DNA of 64,000 nucleotides, from the NCBI GenBank assembly GCA_963530295.1, contig CAUSCF010000011.1, positions 1-64,000 of the forward strand, given 5' to 3'. The notes beneath the pieces are model-generated. The model saw only the letters and a list, made by a program, of their open reading frames with translations. It searched no databases and had not been told where the DNA came from. Positions 42,482 through 51,998 of the stretch are shown here, in pieces. The first letter of the stretch is position 1; every line of letters starts with the position of its first letter. Both the position numbers and the translations under genes were made by a program. The DNA is from JABCPE02 sp963530295. Lineage in GTDB: Bacteria; Bacteroidota; Bacteroidia; Flavobacteriales; Weeksellaceae.

Positions 42482-44479
42482 ATGAATTTAAAGTATACAG
42501 CATTAGCTATTGCCGCTCCTCTGTTGATGAACGCACAGGAAGTGATGACGCCAGAAACCCTCTGGAAGCTAAGAAAAATAAGCGTTCAAGGAGCTTCTCC
42601 AGACCATTCACTAGTTGTTTACAGAACCAGCCAGACTGATTTGGAGACAGAAAAAAATGTTCACAAAACCTATTTGTTAAACACATCTTCCTCACAAAGT
42701 GTTCCGTTTGATTTAGGAAAAAAATCCTTTATCCAATGGGATAAAAACGGAATTTATGCCCTTGAAGATGGAAAAATCTACCGTTCTAGTGACAATGGAA
42801 AATCTTGGAAAGAATTCTATACCATTGGGAAAGATGCCCAAAATATTAAGGTTTCTCCCGATGGACAAAAGGTTGCTTTCAGTAGAGAAGTTCAACTAGA
42901 AAAAATCTACAGCAAAGATAAATACAGCGATGTTCCTAACTCCTCTGCGCAAGTCTATACAGACCTAAACCACCGCCACTGGGACACTTGGTATGCAGGG
43001 AAATACAATCATATTTTCGTAGCCAGTGTTAAAGAAAATCCTAACGCAGCCAAAGATTTACTAGAAGGAAAAGCCTATGACTCTCCTCAAAAGCCTTTCG
43101 GTGGAGGGGAAGATTTCATTTGGTCACCTGATGCTAAACACATCATCTATGTTACTAAGGCAAAAACTGGAAAAGAGTATGCTGTCAGCACCAATACAGA
43201 CATATTCCTATACGAGCTGGAAACAGGAAAAACCAGCAATCTTACAGAAGGAATGATGGGATACGATATAAACCCTAAATTCAGCCCAAATGGGAAATAT
43301 CTTCTTTGGCAAAGTATGGCAAGAGATGGCTATGAAGCCGATAAAAACGATATCTATGTGATGGATTGGGGAAATAGAAGTAAAACCAACCTTACTAAAA
43401 ACTGGGATGACAGCGTAACGGGAGATGTCTTCTGGGCTAATGACTCTCAGAATATCTATTTCACAGCTGCTTTCAGAGGAACTAAGCAGTTATTTACCGT
43501 TAATCAAAACAAAACCGTAAAACAAGTTACAAAAGGTGATTTTGATGTAAATACCGTTTTTGCACAAAATAAAAATTCACTTTTAGTGAATAGAAATGAT
43601 GCTTTCCACAGCCCTGAACTCTATTCTGTTGATTTAAAAAATGGAAAAATGAAGCAGGTAACGGATGTCAATGCTGATTTTTACCAAAAACTAAAATTAG
43701 GTCATTCTGAACTAAAAATGGTAAAAACTACCGATGGTAAGGAAATGGGCGTATGGTTCCACTACCCACCAAATTTTGACCCAAACAAAAAATATCCTGC
43801 ACTTCTATACTGCCAAGGAGGGCCGCAGTCTGCTCTTACGCCATATTTCAGCCTAAGATGGAATTTCTCACTGATGACTGCCAATGACTATATCGTAATC
43901 GCTCCTAACCGTAGAGGTATGCCAGGATGGGGAACAAAATGGAATGAACAAATCAGCCAAGACTGGGGAGGTCAATCCATCCAAGACTACCTGTCTGCGG
44001 CAGACTTTGCGAAAGAACTTCCATACATAGACAAGGACAGAATGGGTGCTGTGGGAGCTAGCTACGGAGGTTATTCTGTACTGATGCTGGCTGGAGTCCA
44101 CCAAAATAGATTCAAAACTTTCATCTCTCACAATGGGCTTTTTGATACTAAATCTTGGTATGGTACTACCGAAGAGCTTTGGTTCGCAAATTGGGATATG
44201 GGAGGCTCTCCTTGGGACAATCCTTCTTCAAAATCTTACACTAAATTCAATCCAAGCAGCTATGTGAACAACTGGAATACACCGATAATGATTATCCAAG
44301 GAAATATGGATTTCAGAGTTCCGTATGAACAGGGACAACAGGCATTCCAAGTGGCAAGGCTTAAAAACATCAAATCTAAATTCTTATACTTCCCAGATGA
44401 AAACCACTGGGTGCTAAAACCTCAGAATGCCTTAGTATGGCAAAGAGAGTTCTTTAGTTGGTTAAAGGAGACTTTATAA
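42482..44479 (+). CDS. Secreted S9-family peptidase (prolyl oligopeptidase / DPP type)
   Basis: A 665-residue exported serine peptidase. It begins with a short signal (MNLKYTALAIAAPLLMNAQ), has an N-terminal beta-propeller region (about 20-390; repeated VSPDGQKVAFS, WSPDAKHIIYV and FSPNGKYLLWQ blades) and a C-terminal alpha/beta-hydrolase domain. The nucleophile is Ser527 in GASYGGYS; the acid Asp is in GNMDFRVPYEQ and the His in DENHWVLKP. It probably works in the periplasm removing short peptides from imported protein fragments. A near-match -7 sequence (TATATTTTG, 42432-42440) lies upstream. The terminator palindrome overlaps its stop codon. Confidence 0.94.
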   Translation: MNLKYTALAIAAPLLMNAQEVMTPETLWKLRKISVQGASPDHSLVVYRTSQTDLETEKNVHKTYLLNTSSSQSVPFDLGKKSFIQWDKNGIYALEDGKIYRSSDNGKSWKEFYTIGKDAQNIKVSPDGQKVAFSREVQLEKIYSKDKYSDVPNSSAQVYTDLNHRHWDTWYAGKYNHIFVASVKENPNAAKDLLEGKAYDSPQKPFGGGEDFIWSPDAKHIIYVTKAKTGKEYAVSTNTDIFLYELETGKTSNLTEGMMGYDINPKFSPNGKYLLWQSMARDGYEADKNDIYVMDWGNRSKTNLTKNWDDSVTGDVFWANDSQNIYFTAAFRGTKQLFTVNQNKTVKQVTKGDFDVNTVFAQNKNSLLVNRNDAFHSPELYSVDLKNGKMKQVTDVNADFYQKLKLGHSELKMVKTTDGKEMGVWFHYPPNFDPNKKYPALLYCQGGPQSALTPYFSLRWNFSLMTANDYIVIAPNRRGMPGWGTKWNEQISQDWGGQSIQDYLSAADFAKELPYIDKDRMGAVGASYGGYSVLMLAGVHQNRFKTFISHNGLFDTKSWYGTTEELWFANWDMGGSPWDNPSSKSYTKFNPSSYVNNWNTPIMIIQGNMDFRVPYEQGQQAFQVARLKNIKSKFLYFPDENHWVLKPQNALVWQREFFSWLKETL

Positions 44480-44497
44480 AGTCTCCTTTCTTTTTTA
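44464..44497 (+). terminator. Terminator overlapping the end of the S9 peptidase gene
   Basis: A 26-base perfect palindrome (44464-44489) that includes the last codons and the stop codon of the peptidase gene, followed by a T-rich run. Confidence 0.85.
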
Positions 44498-44510
44498 TAT
44501 CATCAAAACT

Positions 44511-44548
44511 AAAATAGTCCTTACCAATAATTGATAAGGACTATTTTT
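44511..44548. terminator. Terminator at the end of the ribosomal operon
   Basis: A 13-base stem (44511-44523 with 44535-44547) with an inner CAA/TTG pairing. It lies just downstream of rplQ on the reverse strand and is flanked by A and T runs. Confidence 0.85.
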
Positions 44549-44567
44549 TATAATTAGTTGTAAAAAC

Positions 44568-45053
44568 TTATTCTCCTGCTTTTTCAGCTGATTCTTCTGC
44601 TTTTACTTCAGTAGCTTCAGAAGTTTCTTTTTTAGAAGAAGATCTTCTACTTCTTCTTGTAGTCTTCTTAGCTTCTGATTTTGCACTGTATAGTTCATTG
44701 AAATCAACTAGCTCTATCATAGCTGTATCAGCACCATCTCCAAGTCTGAATCCTGTTTTGATGATTCTGCAATATCCTCCATTTCTTTCAGCGATTTTTG
44801 GAGCAATTGTTCTGAATAATTCAGTAACTGCTTCTTTATTCTGAAGGTAAGAGAATACTGTTCTTCTATTGTGTGTAGTATCTTCTTTTGATTTAGTCAA
44901 AAGAGGTTCTATATACACTCTAAGAGCTTTAGCTTTAGCTACAGTAGTGTTTATTCTTTTATGTTCTATAAGAGAACATGCCATATTGGAAAGTAATGCT
45001 TTTCTATGAGAGGCAGTTCTTCCTAAATGATTAAATTTCTTTCCGTGTCTCAT
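44568..45053 (-). CDS. rplQ: 50S ribosomal protein L17
   Basis: A 161-residue L17 near the peptide exit tunnel. The core (1-120) starts MRHGKKFNHLGRTASHRKALL. A charged C-terminal tail rich in Ser, Lys, Arg, Glu and Ala (about 122-161) extends beyond the E. coli length, a common feature in Bacteroidetes. Last gene of the supercluster, 9 bases after rpoA. Confidence 0.97.
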   Translation of the reverse strand: MRHGKKFNHLGRTASHRKALLSNMACSLIEHKRINTTVAKAKALRVYIEPLLTKSKEDTTHNRRTVFSYLQNKEAVTELFRTIAPKIAERNGGYCRIIKTGFRLGDGADTAMIELVDFNELYSAKSEAKKTTRRSRRSSSKKETSEATEVKAEESAEKAGE

Positions 45054-45062
45054 GATATAAAA

Positions 45063-46058
45063 TTATTTATCAGCGTCTAATTTATATTTGCTAACATCAA
45101 ATCCGAAGTTCAAACCTTTTGAATGAACTAATTCTTCTAATTCTGTTAGCGATTTTTTACCAAAATTTCTAAATTTCATCAAATCAGACTTACTGAATGA
45201 AACCAATTCTCCAAGCGTTTCTACTTCTGCTGCTTTCAAGCAATTGATTGCTCTTACAGACAGATCCATATCTACTAACTTGGATTTCAATAATTGTCTT
45301 ATATGAAGTGTTTCTTCATCGTATTGGATAGATGCTTTTACTGCTTCTGTCTCTAGTGTTATTCTTTCATCAGAGAATAACATAAAGTGATAAATCAATA
45401 TCTTGGAAGCTTCTGTCAAAGCATTTTGAGGAGAGATAGAACCGTCTGTCTCTATGTCCAAAACTAGTTTTTCGTAGTCTGTTTTCTGCTCCACACGATA
45501 GTTTTCAACACTATACTGAACCTTCTTAATAGGTGTATAAATAGAGTCAATAGCGATAGTCCCAATAGGAGCATTATTTAATTTATTTTGCTCAGAAGGA
45601 ACATATCCTCTACCTTTATCTATATTAAATTTAATATCAAACGACACATTTTTTGCCATATTACAGATAACCAAATCTGGATTTAACACCTCAAATCCTT
45701 TGATGAATTTAGAGAAATCTCCAGCAGTTACTGTTGTTTGATTAGAAACTTTAACACTTACTTGTTCAGCAGGAGCATTTTCTGTTGTAGCCTTTAATCT
45801 TAACTGTTTAAGGTTAAGGATTATTTCAGTTACATCCTCAATTACTCCTGGAATTGTTGAAAACTCATGCTCTACTCCTTCTATCTTAATAGATGTAATA
45901 GCATATCCTTCGAGAGAAGATAACAAGACTCTCCTCAAAGCATTACCGATAGTTGTTCCAAATCCAGGTTCTAGCGGTCTGAATTCAAACTGACCTCTAG
46001 TTTCTGTAGAGTTTAGAAGTATTACTTTATCGGGTTTTATGAATTGTAAAATTGCCAT
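45063..46058 (-). CDS. rpoA: RNA polymerase alpha subunit
   Basis: A 331-residue alpha subunit that nucleates RNA polymerase assembly. The N-terminal domain includes FRPLEPGFGTTIGNALRRVL (about 27-46) and the dimer interface; after a linker the C-terminal domain (about 250-331) holds the helix-hairpin-helix (LSVRAINCLKAAEVETLGEL and FRNFGKKSLTELEE) that contacts DNA and activators. Usual position between rpsD and rplQ. Confidence 0.98.
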   Translation of the reverse strand: MAILQFIKPDKVILLNSTETRGQFEFRPLEPGFGTTIGNALRRVLLSSLEGYAITSIKIEGVEHEFSTIPGVIEDVTEIILNLKQLRLKATTENAPAEQVSVKVSNQTTVTAGDFSKFIKGFEVLNPDLVICNMAKNVSFDIKFNIDKGRGYVPSEQNKLNNAPIGTIAIDSIYTPIKKVQYSVENYRVEQKTDYEKLVLDIETDGSISPQNALTEASKILIYHFMLFSDERITLETEAVKASIQYDEETLHIRQLLKSKLVDMDLSVRAINCLKAAEVETLGELVSFSKSDLMKFRNFGKKSLTELEELVHSKGLNFGFDVSKYKLDADK

Positions 46059-46093
46059 ATAAAATTGGGTTGAGCAAGAATTTGATTAAAAAA

Positions 46094-46702
46094 TTATTTA
46101 GAATATAACTCGACGATTAACTGTTCCTTGATATCTTCAGGAATCTGTAATCTTTCAGGAGTAGAAATAAATACTCCTTCTCTCTTTTCGTCGTTATATT
46201 GTAACCACTCATAGTTTGATTTAGATGCTAATGCATCTGCTACAACTTCAAGTGATTTAGACTTAGCTCTTACTGCAACAACATCTCCTGCTTTTAGAGA
46301 ATATGATGGAATATTTACCAATTCTCCATTTACAGTGATATGTCTGTGTGAAACCAATTGTCTTGCAGCTGCTCTAGTCTTAGCAAAACCTAATCTATAT
46401 ACAACATTATCCAATCTAGATTCACAAAGTTGTAACAAAACTTCACCTGTTACACCTTTACTTCTATGAGCCTTATCAAACATATTCGCAAATTGTTTTT
46501 CTAAGATTCCATAGATATATTTAACTTTTTGTTTTTCAGCTAACTGAACTGCGTATTCAGATTTTTTAGCTCCTCTTCTTTTATTTGGTCCGTGTTGACC
46601 TGGAGGTTGATTTCTTCTTTTTTCAAAACTTTTATCATCTCCATAAATTGCTACACCAAATTTTCTAGCAATTTTTGTTTTAGGTCCAATATATCTTGCC
46701 AT
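46094..46702 (-). CDS. rpsD: 30S ribosomal protein S4
   Basis: A 202-residue S4, a primary 16S rRNA binder and, in other bacteria, a translational repressor of this operon. It has the S4 RNA-binding domain (about 90-155; ESRLDNVVYRLGFAKTRAAA). The N-terminus lacks the zinc-binding cysteines of some bacterial S4 proteins, so it is the zinc-free form. A 68-base gap separates it from rpsK. Confidence 0.97.
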   Translation of the reverse strand: MARYIGPKTKIARKFGVAIYGDDKSFEKRRNQPPGQHGPNKRRGAKKSEYAVQLAEKQKVKYIYGILEKQFANMFDKAHRSKGVTGEVLLQLCESRLDNVVYRLGFAKTRAAARQLVSHRHITVNGELVNIPSYSLKAGDVVAVRAKSKSLEVVADALASKSNYEWLQYNDEKREGVFISTPERLQIPEDIKEQLIVELYSK

Positions 46703-46770
46703 ATGATTTTAGATTTGACATCTGATACTGCATTCTTATAAATTAAAAATGAAATACCAAATTTTTATTA

Positions 46771-47160
46771 TTATACTCTTCTTCTTTTTGGTGGTCTACA
46801 TCCGTTGTGTGGAATAGGTGTAACATCTACTATTTCACTCACTTCTATTCCTGAATTATGAATAGATCTGATTGCAGATTCTCTACCTGCACCAGGTCCT
46901 TTCACAAACACTTTTACTCTTCTCAAACCAGCTTCATAAGCTACCTGAGAACAGTTTTCTGCTGCAACTTGTGCTGCAAACGGAGTGTTTTTCTTAGAGC
47001 CTCTAAAACCCATTTTACCTGCAGAAGCCCAAGATATCACTTCTCCATTTTTATTGGTCAAAGAGATAATAATATTATTGAAAGAAGCTTGAATATGCGC
47101 TTCTCCAATCGCCTCTACTTTTACTTTTCTTTTTTTAACTACTTTTGCTTGTTTTGCCAT
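46771..47160 (-). CDS. rpsK: 30S ribosomal protein S11
   Basis: A 129-residue platform protein of the small subunit, contacting the Shine-Dalgarno helix region. Typical stretches: IQASFNNIIISLTNKNGEVI and the C-terminal PIPHNGCRPPKRRRV. It follows rpsM by 12 bases. Confidence 0.97.
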   Translation of the reverse strand: MAKQAKVVKKRKVKVEAIGEAHIQASFNNIIISLTNKNGEVISWASAGKMGFRGSKKNTPFAAQVAAENCSQVAYEAGLRRVKVFVKGPGAGRESAIRSIHNSGIEVSEIVDVTPIPHNGCRPPKRRRV

Positions 47161-47172
47161 AATTCCTAACGA

Positions 47173-47550
47173 TTATTTACTTGCTTTTTTCTTATTAGCA
47201 ACAGTTTTTCTCTTTCCTTTACGAGTTCTAGAGTTATTTTTCGTTCTTTGGCCTCTTAAAGGTAATCCCAGTCTATGACGAATCCCTCTTTGGCATCCAA
47301 TATCCATCAATCTCTTGATGTTTAATTGAACTTCAGATCTTAACTCTCCTTCTACTTTTACATTTTCAGAGATATAATTTCTGATAGCAGCCAATTCGTC
47401 GTCATTCCATTCGTTGACTTTCTTATCTTCGCTGATTCCAGCGTTTTTCAAAATCTCAGACGCAGTGCTTCTACCTATTCCATAAATATAAGTAAGTCCT
47501 ATTACGCCTCTTTTGTTTTTTGGTAAATCTATACCTGCAATTCTCGCCAT
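47173..47550 (-). CDS. rpsM: 30S ribosomal protein S13
   Basis: A 125-residue head protein contacting the P-site tRNA and the large subunit. It starts MARIAGIDLPKNKRG, has the H2TH region (IYGIGRSTASEILKNAGI) and a basic C-terminal tail. The end shows the conserved RHRLGLPLRGQRTKNNSRTR. Confidence 0.97.
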   Translation of the reverse strand: MARIAGIDLPKNKRGVIGLTYIYGIGRSTASEILKNAGISEDKKVNEWNDDELAAIRNYISENVKVEGELRSEVQLNIKRLMDIGCQRGIRHRLGLPLRGQRTKNNSRTRKGKRKTVANKKKASK

Positions 47551-47573
47551 AATTTAATTGTATGCTATTTTAA

Positions 47574-47690
47574 TTAGCCTTGTCTTTGTTTAAATTTAGG
47601 GTTCTTTTTGTTAATAATGTACAATCTGCCTTTTCTTCTTACAATTTTGCAGTCTGCACTTCTTTTCTTAATTGATGCTCTAACTTTCAT
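47574..47690 (-). CDS. rpmJ: 50S ribosomal protein L36
   Basis: A 38-residue protein: MKVRASIKKRSADCKIVRRK followed by GRLYIINKKNPKFKQRQG. It is the zinc-free type: only Cys14 remains, while the other three zinc-ligand positions hold Ser11, Asn27 and Phe33. It lies between infA and rpsM, as usual. Confidence 0.95.
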   Translation of the reverse strand: MKVRASIKKRSADCKIVRRKGRLYIINKKNPKFKQRQG

Positions 47691-47725
47691 CTTATATTCT
47701 TAATTTTATTCTAACTAATATACTT

Positions 47726-47941
47726 CTAGTATCTAAAAGTAATTCTTCCCTTAGTCAAGTCATATGGAGAAAGTTCTAGTTTCACCTTATCACCTGGCAA
47801 GAGTTTTATATAGTGCATTCTCATCTTCCCAGAAATATGTGCTATGAGAACATGCCCATTTTCTAGTTCGACACGGAACATGGCGTTTGATAACGCCTCG
47901 ACTATTACTCCATCCTGTTCTATATGCTTTTGCTTTGCCAT
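47726..47941 (-). CDS. infA: Translation initiation factor IF-1
   Basis: A 71-residue OB-fold protein that occupies the A site during initiation. Standard features: DGVIVEALSNAMFRVELENG and HISGKMRMHYIKLLPGDKV. It starts 6 bases after the secY stop; no map or adk gene intervenes. Confidence 0.97.
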   Translation of the reverse strand: MAKQKHIEQDGVIVEALSNAMFRVELENGHVLIAHISGKMRMHYIKLLPGDKVKLELSPYDLTKGRITFRY

Positions 47942-47947
47942 ATCCTA

Positions 47948-49330
47948 TTACCTTTTTGTTGTTCTTGATAATTTTGACTGCATCAATCCATCATAATGAT
48001 GATTCAAAAGATAAGTGTTTACTTGTTGTACAGTATCCAATATTACACTTACCATAATCAACAATGATGTTCCACCAAAAAATAGTGAAAATCTGTCTGT
48101 TTGTACAAAAGTACCATGAACTATTGCTGGAAGGACTGCAAAGATAGCTAAAAAAATCGAACCTGGCAAAGTTATTTTTGATAAAATATCATCTATATAA
48201 TCTGCTGTTTCTTTCCCTGGTTTAATTTTAGGGATTAATCCGCCATTTCTTTTAAGTTCCTCAGCCATTTGATGGGTAGGAATAGAAATAGCTGTATAGA
48301 AGAAAGAAAATATTATAATCAACAATGCAAATAGAACATTATACTGCCAGCTAAAAACATTTTTAAAGCCTGCTAAAAATGTATTTGTCTCATCTACTTT
48401 AGTCAATAACCCAGGAATGAACATGATTGCCTGCGCAAAAATGATAGGCATCACACCAGCTGCATTTACTTTCAAAGGAATCCATTGTCTAGCTCCCTCT
48501 GTCAAAGCACTGTTGTGCCCTCCTCTAGCATGGGCTCTGCTCACATATTGTACTGGTATCTTTCTTACAGCAACTGATAACAATATCGCTAAAACAATAA
48601 CTAATAGCCAGAATAAAACTTCTACTAAAATAATGATAGAACCTAATCCTCCTTTGCTAGTCTGCTGAGTAACTTCATCTACAAAAGCCATAGGAAGATC
48701 TGCTAGTATCCCCACCATTATCAATATAGATATACCGTTACCGATACCTCTATCAGTTATCTTCTCACCCAACCACATAGAAAACAAGGATCCTGTTACA
48801 AGAATTACTATACTAGGTAACCAGAACATCACAGATTCAGGTTCTACATAATAAGCAGTTCTGAACTGTGCATAAGGTAAAAACTCATTTGTTATAGTAC
48901 CTAGATAAAACGGAGCCTGAACTAGACATACTCCTATTGTAAGCCATCTTGTTATTTGGTTTAGAGTATTTCTTCCACTTTCTCCATCTTTTTGTAGTTT
49001 TTGAAAATATGGAACTAGCATTCCCATTAACTGAACTATAATAGATGCAGAAATATACGGCATAATACCTAAAGCCAATATAGAAGCCCTACCAAAAGCA
49101 CCTCCTGTAAAAGATGATAACAAACTCAAAAAACCTGTTCCTTGCTTGCTACCTCCCTGATTTTGGTAATGCTGCAAAAGATTCCCTACCTCGTCCAAAT
49201 TAATGGCAGGCAGGGAAATATATGATGCGAATCTATACACCAATACAAGAGAAATAGTAAATAATATTTTTTCTCTTAATTCTTCAAGACTCCAAATGTT
49301 TTTGAGTGTTTGTATAAATCCTTTCTTCAT
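47948..49330 (-). CDS. secY: Preprotein translocase subunit SecY
   Basis: A 460-residue ten-helix channel subunit of the Sec translocon. It begins FIQTLKNIWSLEELREKILF; the plug and lateral-gate helices and cytosolic loops are visible, including GNGISILIMVGI, RKIPVQYVSRAHARGGHN and the C5 loop NGGLIPKIKPGKETADYI. It sits between rplO and infA, as in most bacteria. Confidence 0.98.
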   Translation of the reverse strand: MKKGFIQTLKNIWSLEELREKILFTISLVLVYRFASYISLPAINLDEVGNLLQHYQNQGGSKQGTGFLSLLSSFTGGAFGRASILALGIMPYISASIIVQLMGMLVPYFQKLQKDGESGRNTLNQITRWLTIGVCLVQAPFYLGTITNEFLPYAQFRTAYYVEPESVMFWLPSIVILVTGSLFSMWLGEKITDRGIGNGISILIMVGILADLPMAFVDEVTQQTSKGGLGSIIILVEVLFWLLVIVLAILLSVAVRKIPVQYVSRAHARGGHNSALTEGARQWIPLKVNAAGVMPIIFAQAIMFIPGLLTKVDETNTFLAGFKNVFSWQYNVLFALLIIIFSFFYTAISIPTHQMAEELKRNGGLIPKIKPGKETADYIDDILSKITLPGSIFLAIFAVLPAIVHGTFVQTDRFSLFFGGTSLLIMVSVILDTVQQVNTYLLNHHYDGLMQSKLSRTTKR

Positions 49331-49338
49331 TATTTTTT

Positions 49339-49785
49339 TTATAGAGTGATTGCTTTACCTCCTACTTTGTTTATTGCTTCTTCAGCAGATTTAGTAAATT
49401 TATTTGCAGAAATAGAAACTCCTGATTTTAGTTCCCCTCTACCCATAATTTTTACTAATTCATTTTTAGAAGACAATCCGTTTTCAACCAAAACTTCTTT
49501 AGTAATTTCAGTTAAATTTTTAGCATCAATTAATGATTGAATAGTATCCAAGTTTATTGCTCTATACTCTTTTCTATTCACATTATTGAAACCAAACTTT
49601 GGAAGTCTTCTTTGTAAAGGCATTTGTCCTCCTTCAAAACCTATTTTGGTAGAGTTACCAGATCTTGATTTAGCACCTTTGTGACCTCTTGTAGAAGTAC
49701 CTCCTTTACCACTACCTTGTCCTCTACCTAATCTTTTAGAGTTGTGAGTAGCTCCTGATGCTGGTTTAATATTACTTAAATTCAT
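49339..49785 (-). CDS. rplO: 50S ribosomal protein L15
   Basis: A 148-residue late-assembly protein of the large subunit. It starts MNLSNIKPASGATHNSKRLG, followed by the Gly/Lys-rich GRGQGSGKGGTSTRGHKG stretch. An in-frame ATG at 49809 would add eight residues not found in the family. Confidence 0.97.
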   Translation of the reverse strand: MNLSNIKPASGATHNSKRLGRGQGSGKGGTSTRGHKGAKSRSGNSTKIGFEGGQMPLQRRLPKFGFNNVNRKEYRAINLDTIQSLIDAKNLTEITKEVLVENGLSSKNELVKIMGRGELKSGVSISANKFTKSAEEAINKVGGKAITL

Positions 49786-49860
49786 AATTGTCTTAAATTT
49801 AAAATTCAAATCAAAAGATTTAATGCCAATCGCTCAGCATTAAACCTTTTAAGATTATTT

Positions 49861-50037
49861 TTATTTTTGAACTTCTACTAAATGTTTTACTGCTGCTACC
49901 ATTCCTAAAATTGATGGTGTAGCTTCGTGCTCTACTACTTGGTTCAATTTTCTAAGACCTAATGCCTCAAGTGTTAATTTTTGAGTTTTAGTTCTACCAA
50001 TAGCACTTCTTACTTGTTTTACTTTAATTGTTGCCAT
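49861..50037 (-). CDS. rpmD: 50S ribosomal protein L30
   Basis: A 58-residue protein beginning MATIKVKQVRSAIGRTKTQK and ending AAVKHLVEVQK, with the conserved TLEALGLRKLNQ motif. It lies between rpsE and rplO, its standard place. Confidence 0.95.
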   Translation of the reverse strand: MATIKVKQVRSAIGRTKTQKLTLEALGLRKLNQVVEHEATPSILGMVAAVKHLVEVQK

Positions 50038-50050
50038 TTTTCTTTAAAAA

Positions 50051-50572
50051 TTAACCGTTGAACACTTTATTTAGAGAAATCCCTCTCATTCTTGCGATTT
50101 CCTCTGGTCTTCTGATATCTAACAACGCCTTGAATGTAGCTTTTACCACATTGTGAGGGTTAGAAGAACCTTTAGACTTTGACAATACATCATGCACTCC
50201 CGCAGATTCTAGAACGGCTCTCACCGCTCCCCCTGCGATAAGCCCTGTACCATGAGATGCAGGTCTTAGGAAGATATCAGCTCCTCCGTATCTTGCAGAT
50301 GTTTGATGAGGAATTGTATGATTGATTACAGGTACTCTCACTAAGTTTTTCTTAGCTTCTTCTACTGCTTTAGAAATTGCAGACGCAACTTCTTTAGATT
50401 TACCAAGACCATGACCAATCACACCATCTTCATTTCCTACCACAACGATAGCAGAAAATCCGAAAGCGCGACCTCCTTTGGTTACCTTGGTTACTCTGTT
50501 CACAGCAACTAGACGATCTACTAATTCTAATCCTCCAGGTTTTACTCTTTCTATATTATCTATTCCTAACAT
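50051..50572 (-). CDS. rpsE: 30S ribosomal protein S5
   Basis: A 173-residue protein of the decoding region with a double-stranded-RNA-binding-like N-terminal domain (RVTKVTKGGRAFGFSAIVVV) and the GHGLGKSKEVASAI and HGTGLIAGGAVRAVLE motifs. Near standard length. Confidence 0.97.
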   Translation of the reverse strand: MLGIDNIERVKPGGLELVDRLVAVNRVTKVTKGGRAFGFSAIVVVGNEDGVIGHGLGKSKEVASAISKAVEEAKKNLVRVPVINHTIPHQTSARYGGADIFLRPASHGTGLIAGGAVRAVLESAGVHDVLSKSKGSSNPHNVVKATFKALLDIRRPEEIARMRGISLNKVFNG

Positions 50573-50590
50573 ATTTCGATACTTTTAAAA

Positions 50591-50944
50591 TTAGAATTGA
50601 AGACCTCCTTCTCTAGCACCATCAGCAAGAGCTTTTATTCTTCCATGATATACGAAACCATTTCTATCAAAAACTACTTTTTCATAGCCTGCTGCTTTTG
50701 CTTTTTCAGCAATTCTTTTACCTACTGCTGCTGCTACTTCAGTTTTTGTTCCTTTAGCGTTTACTTCTTTCTCTCTAGAAGAAGCGAATACTAAAGTTTT
50801 ACCTTCTTTGTCATCGATCAACTGAGCATAAATTTCTTTATTACTCTTATATACAGATAATCTTGGTGATGCCTGAGTACCGGAGATTTTCCCTCTTACT
50901 CTTCTCTTTATTCTGTTTCTTTTTTCTACTTTTGTTAATGCCAT
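50591..50944 (-). CDS. rplR: 50S ribosomal protein L18
   Basis: A 117-residue 5S rRNA-binding protein: RIKRRVRGKISGTQASPRLS near the start and the C-terminal FDRNGFVYHGRIKALADGAR. Confidence 0.97.
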   Translation of the reverse strand: MALTKVEKRNRIKRRVRGKISGTQASPRLSVYKSNKEIYAQLIDDKEGKTLVFASSREKEVNAKGTKTEVAAAVGKRIAEKAKAAGYEKVVFDRNGFVYHGRIKALADGAREGGLQF

Positions 50945-50955
50945 TTCCTTAAATT

Positions 50956-51501
50956 TTAAGCAGATTTACCAGCTTTTCTTCTAACATTTTCTCCTACAAA
51001 TCTCACACCTTTTCCTTTGTAAGGTTCAGGTTTTCTAAATGATCTGATTTTTGCAACCACCATTCCCAATAATTGTTTATCATGAGATGATAAAGTGATG
51101 ATTGGGTTCTTACCTTTTTCAGTCTCAGTATTTAATGTGATTTCCTTAGGAAGTTCCATTATAATACCATGAGAGAAACCTAGAGCCAACTCCAGTTTTT
51201 GTCCTGAGTGAGATGCTCTATAACCTACACCTACTAATTCTAACTGTTTTGTAAACCCTTCTGAAACACCAACTACCATATTGTTGATTAGTGCTCTATA
51301 AAGACCATGAAGAGATCTATGTTCTTTAGAATCAGATGGTCTGTTTACTGTTAGTTCAGCACCTTCTTGTGCTATCGTAATCCCTTTAGTGATTTCTTGA
51401 GAAAGTTCACCTTTTGGTCCTTTCACAGTTACTACATTATTAGAAAATGATACTGTAACTCCTGCTGGGATTGTTATAATTGATTTACCAATTCTTGACA
51501 T
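50956..51501 (-). CDS. rplF: 50S ribosomal protein L6
   Basis: A 181-residue protein with two duplicated alpha/beta domains near the factor-binding site. It starts SRIGKSIITIPAGVTV and carries the signature RKPEPYKGKGVRF near the end. Confidence 0.97.
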   Translation of the reverse strand: MSRIGKSIITIPAGVTVSFSNNVVTVKGPKGELSQEITKGITIAQEGAELTVNRPSDSKEHRSLHGLYRALINNMVVGVSEGFTKQLELVGVGYRASHSGQKLELALGFSHGIIMELPKEITLNTETEKGKNPIITLSSHDKQLLGMVVAKIRSFRKPEPYKGKGVRFVGENVRRKAGKSA

Positions 51502-51517
51502 TATTCCTATTTATAAA

Positions 51518-51916
51518 TTAATATACATAGCAGATTACTTCACCTCCTACTTTCTCTTGTCTTGCTTTTTTATCAGTCATTACTCCTTTAGAAGTAGAGA
51601 TAATAGCTATTCCCAAACCGTTCAATACTCTTGGAAGTTCATCTGAACCAGCGTATTTTCTCAAACCAGGTCTAGAAGCTCTCTGAATAGACTTGATCGC
51701 TGGTTTGTTAGTTTGCTTGTCATACTTCAAAGCGATTTTGATAGTCCCTTGAACAGCATTATCTTCAAACTTATAGTTCAAGATGTACCCTTGATCAAAT
51801 AGGATTTTCGTAATCTCCTTTTTAATTTTCGATGCAGGAATTTCCACCACTTTGTGGCCTGCGCTTTGTGCGTTCCTTACTCTAGTTAGGAAATCTGAAA
51901 TTGGATCTGTTACCAT
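51518..51916 (-). CDS. rpsH: 30S ribosomal protein S8
   Basis: A 132-residue primary 16S rRNA binder: DPISDFLTRVRNAQSAGHK at the start and the family C-terminal GIAIISTSKGVMTDKKARQE. In other bacteria S8 represses this part of the operon; an 82-base AT-rich gap precedes it here. Confidence 0.97.
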   Translation of the reverse strand: MVTDPISDFLTRVRNAQSAGHKVVEIPASKIKKEITKILFDQGYILNYKFEDNAVQGTIKIALKYDKQTNKPAIKSIQRASRPGLRKYAGSDELPRVLNGLGIAIISTSKGVMTDKKARQEKVGGEVICYVY

Positions 51917-51998
51917 TTTTCTTTTTTTTTAATTATTGGTTAATGATAATTAGTTTTGCAATTTTTACAACTTAATTATCTCGATTTGTTAAAAATTG

